64,000 nt of DNA from Flavobacteriales bacterium. Its GTDB lineage: Bacteria > Bacteroidota > Bacteroidia > Flavobacteriales_C > GCA-002722245. The translations under genes were made by a program, and so were the position numbers. A model generated the notes under the pieces. The model saw nothing but the letters and a program-made list of their open reading frames with translations. It did not search any database and had not been told where the DNA came from. The number at the start of each line of letters is the position of its first letter. Within the stretch, counting starts at the first letter, position 1. Below are positions 53,591-61,801 of the stretch, piece after piece. The stretch is taken from positions 85,036 through 149,035 of the forward strand of contig PBLA01000019.1 in NCBI GenBank assembly GCA_002722245.1. Direction: 5' to 3'.

Positions 53591-54486
53591 GAGAAATTTG
53601 GTACGACATAAAAGCACAATTTAGAAAAGGAAACACCCTCATTAAACTGATCTACATCAATGGAGGGATGTACATACTCATGTTGCTTTTTCAAATCATT
53701 TATGAACTCATTACCAACGCCTCGCCAACTGAATCGCTCCACATCTTCCATTCCATTACAGGGCTACCTATCAACAACTTTTTTGAATTCATTATAAAAC
53801 CCTACACCCTACTAAGTCACATGTTTGTGCACTACGACTTTTGGCACATCATTGGGAATATGCTCTTTCTATTCTTTTTAGGCAGACTCTTCCTACACTA
53901 TTTCAGCGAAAAACAACTATTAGGACTTTATATGCTAGGGGGCCTTGTGGCCGGAGGATCACTTCTAGTTATCACAAGCCTTTCACCCATGTTTAGTTCC
54001 CCAAACTATGCGGTGGGAGCATCAGCAGCAGTAATGAGTATAGTAACCGGAATTTGCTTCTACATCCCAAACACCAAAATTCGACTATTTGGCGTATTCC
54101 CTGTAAAGCTCGTATTCATAGGCGCCTTTCTTATCCTTCAGGATTTTCTTCATTTTGATAAATCAAATACCGCAGGACACCTTGCTCATCTTATTGGCGC
54201 AGCCATAGGATACTGGCACGCAGCCGCCTTCCGACAAGGAAAAGACATTACCCAAGGAATCAACAAAATCATCAACTCCATCAGTAACTTATTCACCAAA
54301 AAAGCAAAAATGAAAGTAGTGTACAACCAAGAAAACGTTCGACGAATGACGGATGAAGACTACAACACCCAACAAAAAGTCACACAAGAAGAAATCGATC
54401 AAATCCTCGATAAAATATCTGCCAGTGGATACAGTTCGCTAACCAAACGAGAAAAACAAATACTCAATCAATACTCCGATAAATAG
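53587..54486 (+). CDS. Rhomboid intramembrane serine protease with C-terminal domain
   Basis: 299 aa. The catalytic serine is near residue 146 in VGASAAVMS (GASA rather than GASG), and His near 198 in GHLAHLIGAAIG; FWHIIGNMLFLFFLG is the helix-2 motif. The ~80-residue cytoplasmic tail (MTDEDYN...QKVTQEEIDQILDKISASG in two pieces) ends SSLTKREKQILNQYS, a small domain common on Bacteroidota rhomboids (DUF6576-like). Substrate unknown. 4-bp overlap with the preceding rhomboid. Confidence 0.9.
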   Translation: MREIWYDIKAQFRKGNTLIKLIYINGGMYILMLLFQIIYELITNASPTESLHIFHSITGLPINNFFEFIIKPYTLLSHMFVHYDFWHIIGNMLFLFFLGRLFLHYFSEKQLLGLYMLGGLVAGGSLLVITSLSPMFSSPNYAVGASAAVMSIVTGICFYIPNTKIRLFGVFPVKLVFIGAFLILQDFLHFDKSNTAGHLAHLIGAAIGYWHAAAFRQGKDITQGINKIINSISNLFTKKAKMKVVYNQENVRRMTDEDYNTQQKVTQEEIDQILDKISASGYSSLTKREKQILNQYSDK

Positions 54487-54580
54487 AGCCACACCTCCAT
54501 TTATTCCACCCATTCAAAAAAATACCCCCACCACTCCTCCTCTATAATTTATTCTTAAATTAGCATCAAGATTTATCTTT

Positions 54581-55576
54581 ATGACCACATCTGAAGTCGA
54601 AAAACTTTTTAAAAGTTTTAACGATTTAAAATGCTTAATAATTGGAGATGTAATGGTAGACGCCTACATCTGGGGAAACGTAAACAGAATTTCACCCGAA
54701 GCACCCGTACCTGTTTTTGAAGCCAAAAAACGCGAAAACAGACTTGGAGGAGCAGCCAATGTAGCACTCAATATTCAATCATTAGGCGCAGAACCAATCC
54801 TTTGTGGCATTGTAGGTAATGACATTAAAGGGCAAATCTTTCAAGACGTATTAGCCCAACAAAACCTCACCAACAAAGGCATACTCATAAGTGATCATCG
54901 AATGACCACCTGCAAAACAAGAATAATCAGCTCAAGCCATCACATGCTAAGAGTAGATGAAGAAGTTGCCGAACCAATCTCCTTAGCGGACTCTCAGGAA
55001 TTTGTCAAAAACGTGAAAAACCTGATTGAACAAGAAAAAATAGATGTAGTCATATTTGAAGACTATGACAAAGGACTACTCCAAGCATCAAACATTCAGG
55101 AAATTATTCAGTTTTTACAACAGAAAAAAATTCCCAGTTGCGTGGATCCCAAAAAAGACAATTTCTTCCATTACCAGGGCGCCGATTTATTCAAACCAAA
55201 CTTTAAAGAATTTACCGTTGGCCTAAAAGAAGAAATCCACAAAGGAGACATCAGTAGCCTCATGGCCCACGCAAAACACTTCAGTGAACAACAAAACATA
55301 AAAAACATTATGATTACACTATCTGAAGACGGTGTAATGCTATACAACCAAAACGAACAAACCCACCTTCCTGCGGAAATCAGAAACATAAGTGATGTAT
55401 CAGGAGCAGGCGATACCGTCATCTCTACTGCCGCATTAGCCTTTTGTCAGGGTGTGAGCGGAAAAGACCTTGTATCCCTGTCAAACATAGCAGGAGGATT
55501 AGTTTGCGAAGAAGTTGGTGTGGTTCCAGTGAACAAAGAACGATTAAAAAACGAGTTTATAAAAAGCGCTGAATAA
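54581..55576 (+). CDS. PfkB-family kinase, HldE/RfaE1-like
   Basis: 331 aa. Sequence GDVMVDAYIWGNVNRISPEAP and RLGGAANVALNIQSLGA match the kinase domain of HldE (D-glycero-beta-D-manno-heptose-7-phosphate kinase). The PfkB signature with catalytic Asp is SGAGDTVISTAALAF near residue 275. The C-terminal nucleotidyltransferase half of HldE is absent, which corresponds to a stand-alone HldA. Other heptose genes are not nearby, so substrate is inferred. Stop overlaps trkH start by one base. Confidence 0.82.
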   Translation: MTTSEVEKLFKSFNDLKCLIIGDVMVDAYIWGNVNRISPEAPVPVFEAKKRENRLGGAANVALNIQSLGAEPILCGIVGNDIKGQIFQDVLAQQNLTNKGILISDHRMTTCKTRIISSSHHMLRVDEEVAEPISLADSQEFVKNVKNLIEQEKIDVVIFEDYDKGLLQASNIQEIIQFLQQKKIPSCVDPKKDNFFHYQGADLFKPNFKEFTVGLKEEIHKGDISSLMAHAKHFSEQQNIKNIMITLSEDGVMLYNQNEQTHLPAEIRNISDVSGAGDTVISTAALAFCQGVSGKDLVSLSNIAGGLVCEEVGVVPVNKERLKNEFIKSAE

Positions 55577-57417
55577 TGGGCTTCCTAAGAAACGTAGAAG
55601 AACGAGTAAAACTGTTTTTGTATAACAACAAAAACATCACCCTACGCTCACTCAGAATTATTTCTGTAATGGTAGGAATACTCGCCTTAGGATTAATGGT
55701 TTACTATTACGGCTTCCCTCATACCATAGGAGAAAAAGAAATGCTCGTAGCCAATTTCAAAGGCCTATTCGGTTACTACATTTTTAGCTACGCTGTTCGA
55801 ATGCTCTACTCCTTCGACATCAAAAACTTTGTAAAAAGCTCTTGGTTCGAAGCCAGTATGCTTGCCATGCTATTTGTAGACGCCACAGGACATTACCTGT
55901 TAAAAGTAAATATCCTACACAACCTATTTGATGCCCTAGGCTCATCGGATCCCGAAGGATGGTACGTCTCCTTCATGCAAATCTATCTCCTCTTCCTGGC
56001 CTATCTGGAAGTAGGAAAAATTAACCTCAACCTATCTAAACTGCACATCAACCCTGCAGTTTTGTTCATCATCATATTTGCCGGAGTCATCTTTGGAGGC
56101 GCAGGAATGCTCATGCTTCCCGAAATGATTAATCCACCCGCAGGGTCCGACTGGAACTTTGTCGACGCCCTTTTCACCTCCGCAAGCGCAACCTGTGTAA
56201 CCGGATTAATGGTAGAAGAAACAGCCCATTTTTTCACATTTGAAGGACAGCTAGTCCTCATGTTTTTAATAAAAATAGGAGGACTAAACATTGTAGCCTT
56301 CGGAATATTCATGGCCGTATTCTCAAGATTTGGAATACGCGTAAAACAACACGACATCATTGAAGACATCGTAAACAAATCGAACTACCAATCAGCCTCC
56401 GGACTCTTTGCTAAAATATTTATTATCTCCACCTTAATCGAAATTATTGGAGCCGTTTGCTTATTCTTTCTCATTCCCGAATCACCCGAAGTAGCCGAAC
56501 TATCAGACAGAATTTTCTTTGCTATTTTCCATTCCGTAAGCGCATTCAACAATGCAGGAATATCCCTTTACGAAGGAGGAATCACCAATACTGCCGTAGC
56601 CCATTGTTATCCCGTATTAAGTATAATGGGAATCCTCATCTTCTTGGGCGCATTAGGATTTGTCACCATTATTGACGTCATCAACCTCAAAGACCTTAGA
56701 GAAAGAATGATAAAACCTTGGAAAAAACTGGACATAGGTTCCCGAGTAGGATTAGTCAGCAACACCCACCTCCTCATCTTTGGAGTCGTTTGCTTCCTTC
56801 TGCTCGAATGGAAAACAGGCCTATTTTTACCCGAAGAAAACTTCATCGAAAAAGCCATTACAGCAGGATTTCAAATCATTAACCGAACAGCAGGATTCGC
56901 TTCCGTTGACACAGGAACACTTGCCGTTCCCGTTATCGTACTCATGCTATTACTTATGTTTATTGGTGGATCATCCAGCTCAACAGCGGGAGGAATCAAA
57001 ACAAGTACCTTCACCCTACTTTTTGTATCCGTTTACACAACCATACGAGGCAAAAAGAACGCTGAACTATATAAAAAGAACATCGCAAACGATCTCCTAA
57101 TCAAAGCATATGCCGTATTACTCTTTACTTTAGTCAACCTGTTTTTATGGATTTTTCTATTAACCATTACCGAATCAGACGCATTAGCCAGTGGAGACAT
57201 GAGCATATTACAACTTGTTTTCGAAGAATTTAGCGCCTTCTCAACAGTAGGCCTCTCCATGGGAGTCACAGGGAAATTCTCTGACCCAGGTTTAATCATC
57301 CTAACCATTTCCATGTTTACAGGACGATTAGGAACATTAATGCTTATCATGGCATTAAGTAAAAAAGTTAAATCGAATAAATATAAATACCCAGACGCGC
57401 ACATCATGATTGGGTAA
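55576..57417 (+). CDS. trkH: TrkH-family potassium uptake protein
   Basis: 613 aa. An N-terminal extra membrane region (residues ~20-160) precedes the four-repeat K+ channel core. Selectivity-filter-like loops are visible: SASATCVTGL, SVSAFNNAGIS, NRTAGFASVDTG and FSAFSTVGLSMG, each with a central glycine. Typical TrkH is ~485 aa, so the N-terminal extension of ~140 aa is a feature of this Bacteroidota subgroup. The partner TrkA is not encoded next door. Starts with a TAATG overlap to the kinase gene. Confidence 0.9.
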   Translation: MGFLRNVEERVKLFLYNNKNITLRSLRIISVMVGILALGLMVYYYGFPHTIGEKEMLVANFKGLFGYYIFSYAVRMLYSFDIKNFVKSSWFEASMLAMLFVDATGHYLLKVNILHNLFDALGSSDPEGWYVSFMQIYLLFLAYLEVGKINLNLSKLHINPAVLFIIIFAGVIFGGAGMLMLPEMINPPAGSDWNFVDALFTSASATCVTGLMVEETAHFFTFEGQLVLMFLIKIGGLNIVAFGIFMAVFSRFGIRVKQHDIIEDIVNKSNYQSASGLFAKIFIISTLIEIIGAVCLFFLIPESPEVAELSDRIFFAIFHSVSAFNNAGISLYEGGITNTAVAHCYPVLSIMGILIFLGALGFVTIIDVINLKDLRERMIKPWKKLDIGSRVGLVSNTHLLIFGVVCFLLLEWKTGLFLPEENFIEKAITAGFQIINRTAGFASVDTGTLAVPVIVLMLLLMFIGGSSSSTAGGIKTSTFTLLFVSVYTTIRGKKNAELYKKNIANDLLIKAYAVLLFTLVNLFLWIFLLTITESDALASGDMSILQLVFEEFSAFSTVGLSMGVTGKFSDPGLIILTISMFTGRLGTLMLIMALSKKVKSNKYKYPDAHIMIG

Positions 57418-57530
57418 AACCAATTATGACATTCGCTTTCCTTTTAAGCGATTTTAAAAGCCAAGAGGCCTTAACATCGCCAACCCATGATTTTTTTTAT
57501 GAAATAAAGAAAAAAACATCCCTATACTAT

Positions 57531-57827
57531 ATGTTTAAAATTTTCTCTATTTCAATAATAATCTGGTTGATAATTTCATGTACGCCAATCATGAGATATG
57601 AAACCAAAAGAAATCCAAAAAACAAAAAATACTGTCACCTCCACAACAACAAACTTTACACTACAAAAGCCGACATATTCTTTGGCCCATATTGTCCTAT
57701 CGCCATTGATAAAAAAACAACTCCATATCCAAACATTGGAATATGCGGAGGATGTTGCGTGGGAAAAATAAAACAAGTCACAATAAAAGTTTGCGCAACA
57801 TGCGATTCAATTTATCAAAAACAGTAA
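57531..57827 (+). CDS. Small cysteine-rich lipoprotein
   Basis: 98 aa from ATG 57531 (MFKIFSISIIIWLIISC), giving a lipoprotein signal peptide with the cysteine at residue 17. An upstream in-frame start at 57426 would bury the signal and is rejected. The mature part contains CHLHNNKLYTTKA, FGPYCPIA, GICGGCCVGK and VCATCDSIYQ, with cysteine pairs that could bind metal. No family recognised. It follows trkH and is followed by the 71-bp repeat array. Confidence 0.55.
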   Translation: MFKIFSISIIIWLIISCTPIMRYETKRNPKNKKYCHLHNNKLYTTKADIFFGPYCPIAIDKKTTPYPNIGICGGCCVGKIKQVTIKVCATCDSIYQKQ

Positions 57828-57846
57828 AGAATATAACCAAACCACG

Positions 57847-58172
57847 ACCGCTCCCTTTACCAAAAGGCACCACCCAAAAGGCTGAAAGAATAAAACGCCT
57901 CAAAAAAAACAAAACCGCTCTGCTTCCCAAGGGGAGCTGCCCAAAGGGCTGAGGGGATAAAATGCATCAAAAAACAAATCAAAACCACTCCCCTTATCAA
58001 AAGGAACCACCCAAAAGGCCAAAGGAATAAAACGCTTCAAAAAACCAAATCAAAACCACTCCCCTTACCAAAAGGAACCACCCAAAAGGCCAAAGGAATA
58101 AAACGCTTCAAAAAACCAAATCAAAACCGCTCCCCTTACCAAGGGGAGCTGCCCGAAGGGCTGAGGGGATAA
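57847..58172. repeat. Tandem array, five copies of a ~71-bp palindromic element
   Basis: Five units start at 57847, 57914, 57984, 58055 and 58126 (spacing 67, 70, 71, 71). The core is ~45 bp; the best copies (2 and 5) hold a 9-bp hairpin GCTCCCCTT/AAGGGGAGC and a small GCCC/GGGC hairpin, ending GAGGGGAT. Copies 3 and 4 are nearly identical over the whole period, indicating recent duplication. The element fills the gap between the lipoprotein and the helical-repeat gene. Related copies occur at 63904 and 63977. Confidence 0.85.
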
Positions 58173-58204
58173 AAACCAAACTAAATAAATAACACAGAAA
58201 AAAA

Positions 58205-59770
58205 CTATTCCTTCTGATTAGCAGATGCAATTCGCTTTAAAGCCTTCTCTCGAATTACTTCCTTAACCAGTCTGGATTTAATTTTACTCTCTAACCACGA
58301 AATAATATCAAAATAAACAAACGCTCGCTTTTCATAAGGATTTGTTGTAAGCGGAACCAACTGATCATGCAGCTCAGCAAAAGCCTCCTTTAAATTTTCT
58401 CTTGTAAGCGTATTAAGGCGCTTCAAAAAGCGTAAAATCCGCTTTTGATAAAAATGTAAATCATCCTTCTTCGCTAAGAATCGATACGTAGAACGAGCAA
58501 AATACTCCACCAAATCATCATTATTTAACTCATAATGAGAAATTAAAATTAAAATTCTGGCAAACCCAGAGATATCACTTCGAATATCTTCATCCTTGGC
58601 ATTAATAATCTTATTCAGCCAAACAACCGCATCCTTGTATTGATTATTTCCAAAATACATACACGCGAATTTGTAATAAAAAATCTGCTTTGAATGATCA
58701 TTTAATTTGTCACTATAAATATCCAGCTGTTCCGCAATAGCCTCCACCTCAATCACCCCCTTGGTGAACTCACCTAACATAAAATGCTTATCTAATTTAT
58801 GTTTCGACGAATACTTAAACATCAAATAAGCTACATTATCAGAAACTTGCAAAGACTCCCTACTAATAATAGCCTCAAACTTTAAACTCGTTTGAATAAA
58901 CTCTTCATATTGTGACAATTTACTTTGGCTATCCAATAACGAATTAATCGCTTTTACATACAGCTCAAGTTTGCTTTGAATAATATCCGCATTCCCTTCA
59001 AACAGAGCCACCGCCTTCTTCGCATAATCATATGCCCTTCGATAATCCTGAATAAAGAAATAATAAGCAACAAAAGAATTATACAAGTACATTTTCTCCT
59101 CCAAACTCAAATTTTCCTCCTTAAAAGCAGGAAGCGAAGAATATAAGAATGAATTCACAATTTCAAAATCCGCCGAATTTCTAGTAAACCCTAATTTAAT
59201 ATACAATCCATACAGCTTAGAACTCAAATTACTAAACGTGTTAATATTTGTAAGCTTTTTCAAAAGCGCTTCTCCTTCAGGAACCAACACATCAATACGA
59301 TCTTGAATATCCTTCTTTACAATCTTAGAAAGTAACTTTTTCTCCAAGTTATGAATATCCAACAGCAAGATATTCTTCTCATAACGCTTAGCCAACTCCT
59401 TCCCCTTCTCCAACGTTTTTAAAGACTGCTGATAAAGACACCTATTATATAATATCGTAGCATTATCAATAATTTCACGAATACTCAACGCAATATCATT
59501 ACTCGAATGCAACATCCGCAAACTCGCCATAATTTGCTTGTACAAATTCTGTTTTAAATTAGGAAGCTGAGAAGGCTTAAGCGTCTTATCCTTTGCAAGA
59601 ATCTTCTGTTCGTTATAATTCGTTTGACTATTAATCAAATCAAACAACTTTAAAAACTTCGCATTTTCTCCGCCTTTGTGCCTAGAGGCATATAACTTAA
59701 AGTGCCTTTTCTCCCCCTTATTCAAACTCTGAATTAACTGAAAAAGTTGATCGGAATTCTTGTTAGACAT
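58205..59770 (-). CDS. Large alpha-helical repeat protein of unknown function
   Basis: 521 aa, no signal peptide or membrane helix. Predominantly charged amphipathic helices with TPR-like spacing (e.g. YQQSLKTLEKGKELAKRYEK, RRAYDYAKKAVALFEG), so probably an alpha-solenoid scaffold. N-terminal LFQLIQSLNKGEKRHFKLYA and C-terminal FVYFDIISWLESKI are distinctive; I recall homologues confined to Bacteroidota with no assigned role. Single gene, reading away from the leu region. Confidence 0.7.
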   Translation of the reverse strand: MSNKNSDQLFQLIQSLNKGEKRHFKLYASRHKGGENAKFLKLFDLINSQTNYNEQKILAKDKTLKPSQLPNLKQNLYKQIMASLRMLHSSNDIALSIREIIDNATILYNRCLYQQSLKTLEKGKELAKRYEKNILLLDIHNLEKKLLSKIVKKDIQDRIDVLVPEGEALLKKLTNINTFSNLSSKLYGLYIKLGFTRNSADFEIVNSFLYSSLPAFKEENLSLEEKMYLYNSFVAYYFFIQDYRRAYDYAKKAVALFEGNADIIQSKLELYVKAINSLLDSQSKLSQYEEFIQTSLKFEAIISRESLQVSDNVAYLMFKYSSKHKLDKHFMLGEFTKGVIEVEAIAEQLDIYSDKLNDHSKQIFYYKFACMYFGNNQYKDAVVWLNKIINAKDEDIRSDISGFARILILISHYELNNDDLVEYFARSTYRFLAKKDDLHFYQKRILRFLKRLNTLTRENLKEAFAELHDQLVPLTTNPYEKRAFVYFDIISWLESKIKSRLVKEVIREKALKRIASANQKE

Positions 59771-59968
59771 AACAGCAGTGTTTTATTAATCAAATATTAA
59801 AGTACAATATATACAATAGTTTACAAGCGATAAAGAGAAAAATAATTCTTTTTTCACAGGTTGAACGATGTAACACCCTCCCGCATTACAAACCAACAAA
59901 TCAGATCATTCAGAAAGCCAATTTTATATAATATAAGTTTTATCTATACACCTCATAGATATATTAAT

Positions 59969-59996
59969 GTTTAACGATTATCAAAAAAGGTTAAAC
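59969..59996. promoter_or_regulatory. Inverted repeat, operator candidate
   Basis: GTTTAAC (59969-59975) and GTTAAAC (59990-59996) are perfect inverted repeats, centres 21 bp apart (two helical turns), immediately upstream of the TATATTTG box. Confidence 0.45.
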
Positions 59997-60001
59997 AATT
60001 A

Positions 60002-60020
60002 TATATTTGTTGTAACAAAT
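60002..60020 (+). promoter_or_regulatory. Promoter -7 box overlapped by a palindrome
   Basis: TATATTTG (60002-60009) is an exact TAnnTTTG. The palindrome ATTTGTT-GT-AACAAAT (60005-60020) overlaps it and the expected start point, as a repressor site would. No -33 TTG in range. Confidence 0.5.
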
Positions 60021-60064
60021 TACCAGAACTTAAACCAAAGCAACGGTAAACTTAAACGTATCAG

Positions 60065-60142
60065 ATGCAGATTATTGAATACATAGTAGAAATTATCCAT
60101 CGATTACATTACATATTGATTTCACTCTTTCAATATGTTTAA
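60065..60142 (+). CDS. Possible 25-aa leader peptide rich in Ile/Leu/Val
   Basis: ATG frame encoding MQIIEYIVEIIHRLHYILIS then LFQYV; 13 of 25 residues are Ile, Leu or Val. It lies between the promoter box and a terminator 5' of leuA, the arrangement expected of a branched-chain attenuator. AT-rich DNA also yields such codons by chance, and the terminator is 160 nt away, so confidence is low. An overlapping 46-codon frame (60135-60275) is not convincing. Confidence 0.2.
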   Translation: MQIIEYIVEIIHRLHYILISLFQYV

Positions 60143-60297
60143 AAAAATGGAACATAGAACTGACTTATACAATTTTTCAGAAGTAGGTGTTGAGATTGTA
60201 AATGCGAAAAAAAGTCAGAAAACGAAAAAGATTTCTTCAATTCCCCTTCTTTTTCACATGAGATTCCATTTGTGAAAAAGTGATTTTTGTTTACCGT

Positions 60298-60328
60298 AAA
60301 GAGGGTTGATTTTCAACCCTCTTTTTTT
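60298..60328 (+). terminator. Intrinsic terminator upstream of leuA
   Basis: GAGGGTTGA (60301-60309) pairs with TCAACCCTC (60313-60321) around TTT, followed by seven T. Strong, and not preceded by any protein gene on this strand. Confidence 0.88.
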
Positions 60329-60536
60329 GCCCTTACTCGCTAGCTCTCCTACCTCAACGTTCAATTCACCCAATTTAATACACAAAACGACTTTCAAAAA
60401 CCAGTTGAAAATCATATCTCACAACCAATTCAAAAACTACTCAAAACACTGATTAAAAGCACATTAACAAAAACAACACCCATATTACACGCCATAAAAC
60501 ACCCATTGAAGCTCGTATCACCATTTCAAGGTTAGT

Positions 60537-60568
60537 TTTGAAAAACATTCACATCCCACTTATATTAG
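60537..60568 (+). promoter_or_regulatory. leuA: Probable leuA promoter
   Basis: TTTG (60537-60540), 20-bp spacer, TATATTAG (60561-60568), six of eight -7 positions matching. The ATG is 33 bp downstream. Being 3' of the terminator at 60328, it could make leu expression independent of the upstream RNA. Confidence 0.45.
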
Positions 60569-60601
60569 GGGCTGCTTAAAAACAAAACAAACCAAAAGCG
60601 T

Positions 60602-61744
60602 ATGAGTGATAAGGTTCAAATCTTTGATACAACACTAAGAGACGGAGAACAAGTACCAGGGTGTAAATTAGTAACAGAGGAAAAAATCATAATAGCTAAA
60701 CGGCTTGAAGAACTTGGCGTAGACATCATTGAAGCGGGATTTCCAATCTCCTCTCCTGGTGACTTTAATTCCGTAGTAGAAATTTCAAAAGCAGTTACCA
60801 ACCCTACCGTTTGCGCATTAACCAGAGCAGTAGAGAAAGACATTGATGTAGCCGGAGAAGCACTTAAATTTGCCAAAAAAGGAAGAATACATACAGGATT
60901 GGCAACCTCAGCAATGCACAGAGAATACAAGCTGAGAATGACAGCTGAGCAAGTAATTGAAAAAGCATCATTTGCCGTTGCTCATGCCAAAAAATATGTA
61001 GAAGATGTTGAATTCTATGCAGAAGACGCAGGAAGAACAGACAACGAATACCTGGCAAGAGTATGTGAGGCAGCCATAAAAGCAGGAGCAACAGTACTTA
61101 ACATTCCTGATACCACAGGATATTGCCTACCCGATCAATACGGAGAAAAAATAAAATACCTTGCAGAAAACGTAACAGGAATACACAAAGCAACCTTATC
61201 AACACATTGCCATAACGACCTAGGACTAGCAACAGCAAACTCCATATATGGTGCAATTAATGGCGCACGTCAAATTGAGTGTACCATAAATGGTATAGGA
61301 GAACGCGCAGGGAACACCGCCCTAGAAGAAGTTGTTATGATCATGCGTCAACAACCCGATTTAGGACTGTACACCGATATCAACACCCCACTATTAAACT
61401 CCATTTCCAAGCAGGTATCCGAAATGATGCAAATGCCCGTTCAACCCAACAAAGCCATTGTAGGAGACAACGCATTTGCCCACTCATCAGGAATCCATCA
61501 GGACGGTGTCATTAAGCACAGAGAAAATTATGAAATCATCGACCCTAAAGACGTTGGTGTAGATCATTCAGCAATTGTTCTTACTGCCCGTTCAGGAAGA
61601 GCAGCCGTGGCCTACAGAGCTAAATTACTGGGTTACGAACCCACAAAAGATGAATTAAACGTCATCTATCAGGCGTTCTTACAAGTAGCCGATACCATGA
61701 AAGAAGTTAACGATGAAGAACTTTTAAAATTATTAAAGGCCTAA
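60602..61744 (+). CDS. leuA: 2-isopropylmalate synthase, short form
   Basis: 380 aa. Condenses acetyl-CoA with 2-oxoisovalerate, first step of leucine synthesis. It has the DRE-TIM motifs [25 protein letters not shown] (metal His pair) and the [15 protein letters not shown] block. It ends near residue 380, so the C-terminal LeuA allosteric domain (usually to ~510 aa) is missing; leucine feedback through that domain is not possible. Homocitrate or methylthioalkylmalate synthase are alternatives, but leuC and leuD follow directly. Confidence 0.92.
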   Translation: MSDKVQIFDTTLRDGEQVPGCKLVTEEKIIIAKRLEELGVDIIEAGFPISSPGDFNSVVEISKAVTNPTVCALTRAVEKDIDVAGEALKFAKKGRIHTGLATSAMHREYKLRMTAEQVIEKASFAVAHAKKYVEDVEFYAEDAGRTDNEYLARVCEAAIKAGATVLNIPDTTGYCLPDQYGEKIKYLAENVTGIHKATLSTHCHNDLGLATANSIYGAINGARQIECTINGIGERAGNTALEEVVMIMRQQPDLGLYTDINTPLLNSISKQVSEMMQMPVQPNKAIVGDNAFAHSSGIHQDGVIKHRENYEIIDPKDVGVDHSAIVLTARSGRAAVAYRAKLLGYEPTKDELNVIYQAFLQVADTMKEVNDEELLKLLKA

Positions 61745-61801
61745 GCCACTCCTACATCACAAACAAGGAAAATTTTAAAAGAAGAATAAAACAGCATTAA
61801 A

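Larger units (their letters stand above)
60014..60328 (+). ncRNA. Candidate structured small RNA or leader
   Basis: The stretch from the promoter box to the terminator at 60301-60328 could give a ~310-nt transcript. Its ends pair: ACGGTAAAC (60043-60051) with GTTTACCGT (60289-60297), perfect over 9 bp. Inside, CTTTTTCACA (60249-60258) pairs with TGTGAAAAAG (60271-60280), 10 bp. Long-range end pairing plus an intrinsic terminator suggests a discrete RNA, in shape somewhat like 6S RNA, but I cannot assign a family. It could also be a long leader of the leu genes. Confidence 0.4.

Noticed and set aside
57426..57530. Extended N-terminus of the small lipoprotein
   Set aside because: Places 35 residues before a clear lipoprotein signal peptide; ATG at 57531 is better.
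57847..58172. CRISPR-like array
   Set aside because: The full ~71-bp period is repeated with no unique spacers, the core is a double palindrome, and no cas genes are present.
60135..60275. 46-codon frame inside the candidate ncRNA
   Set aside because: Runs through both arms of the internal hairpin and shows lysine-rich random composition; more likely non-coding.
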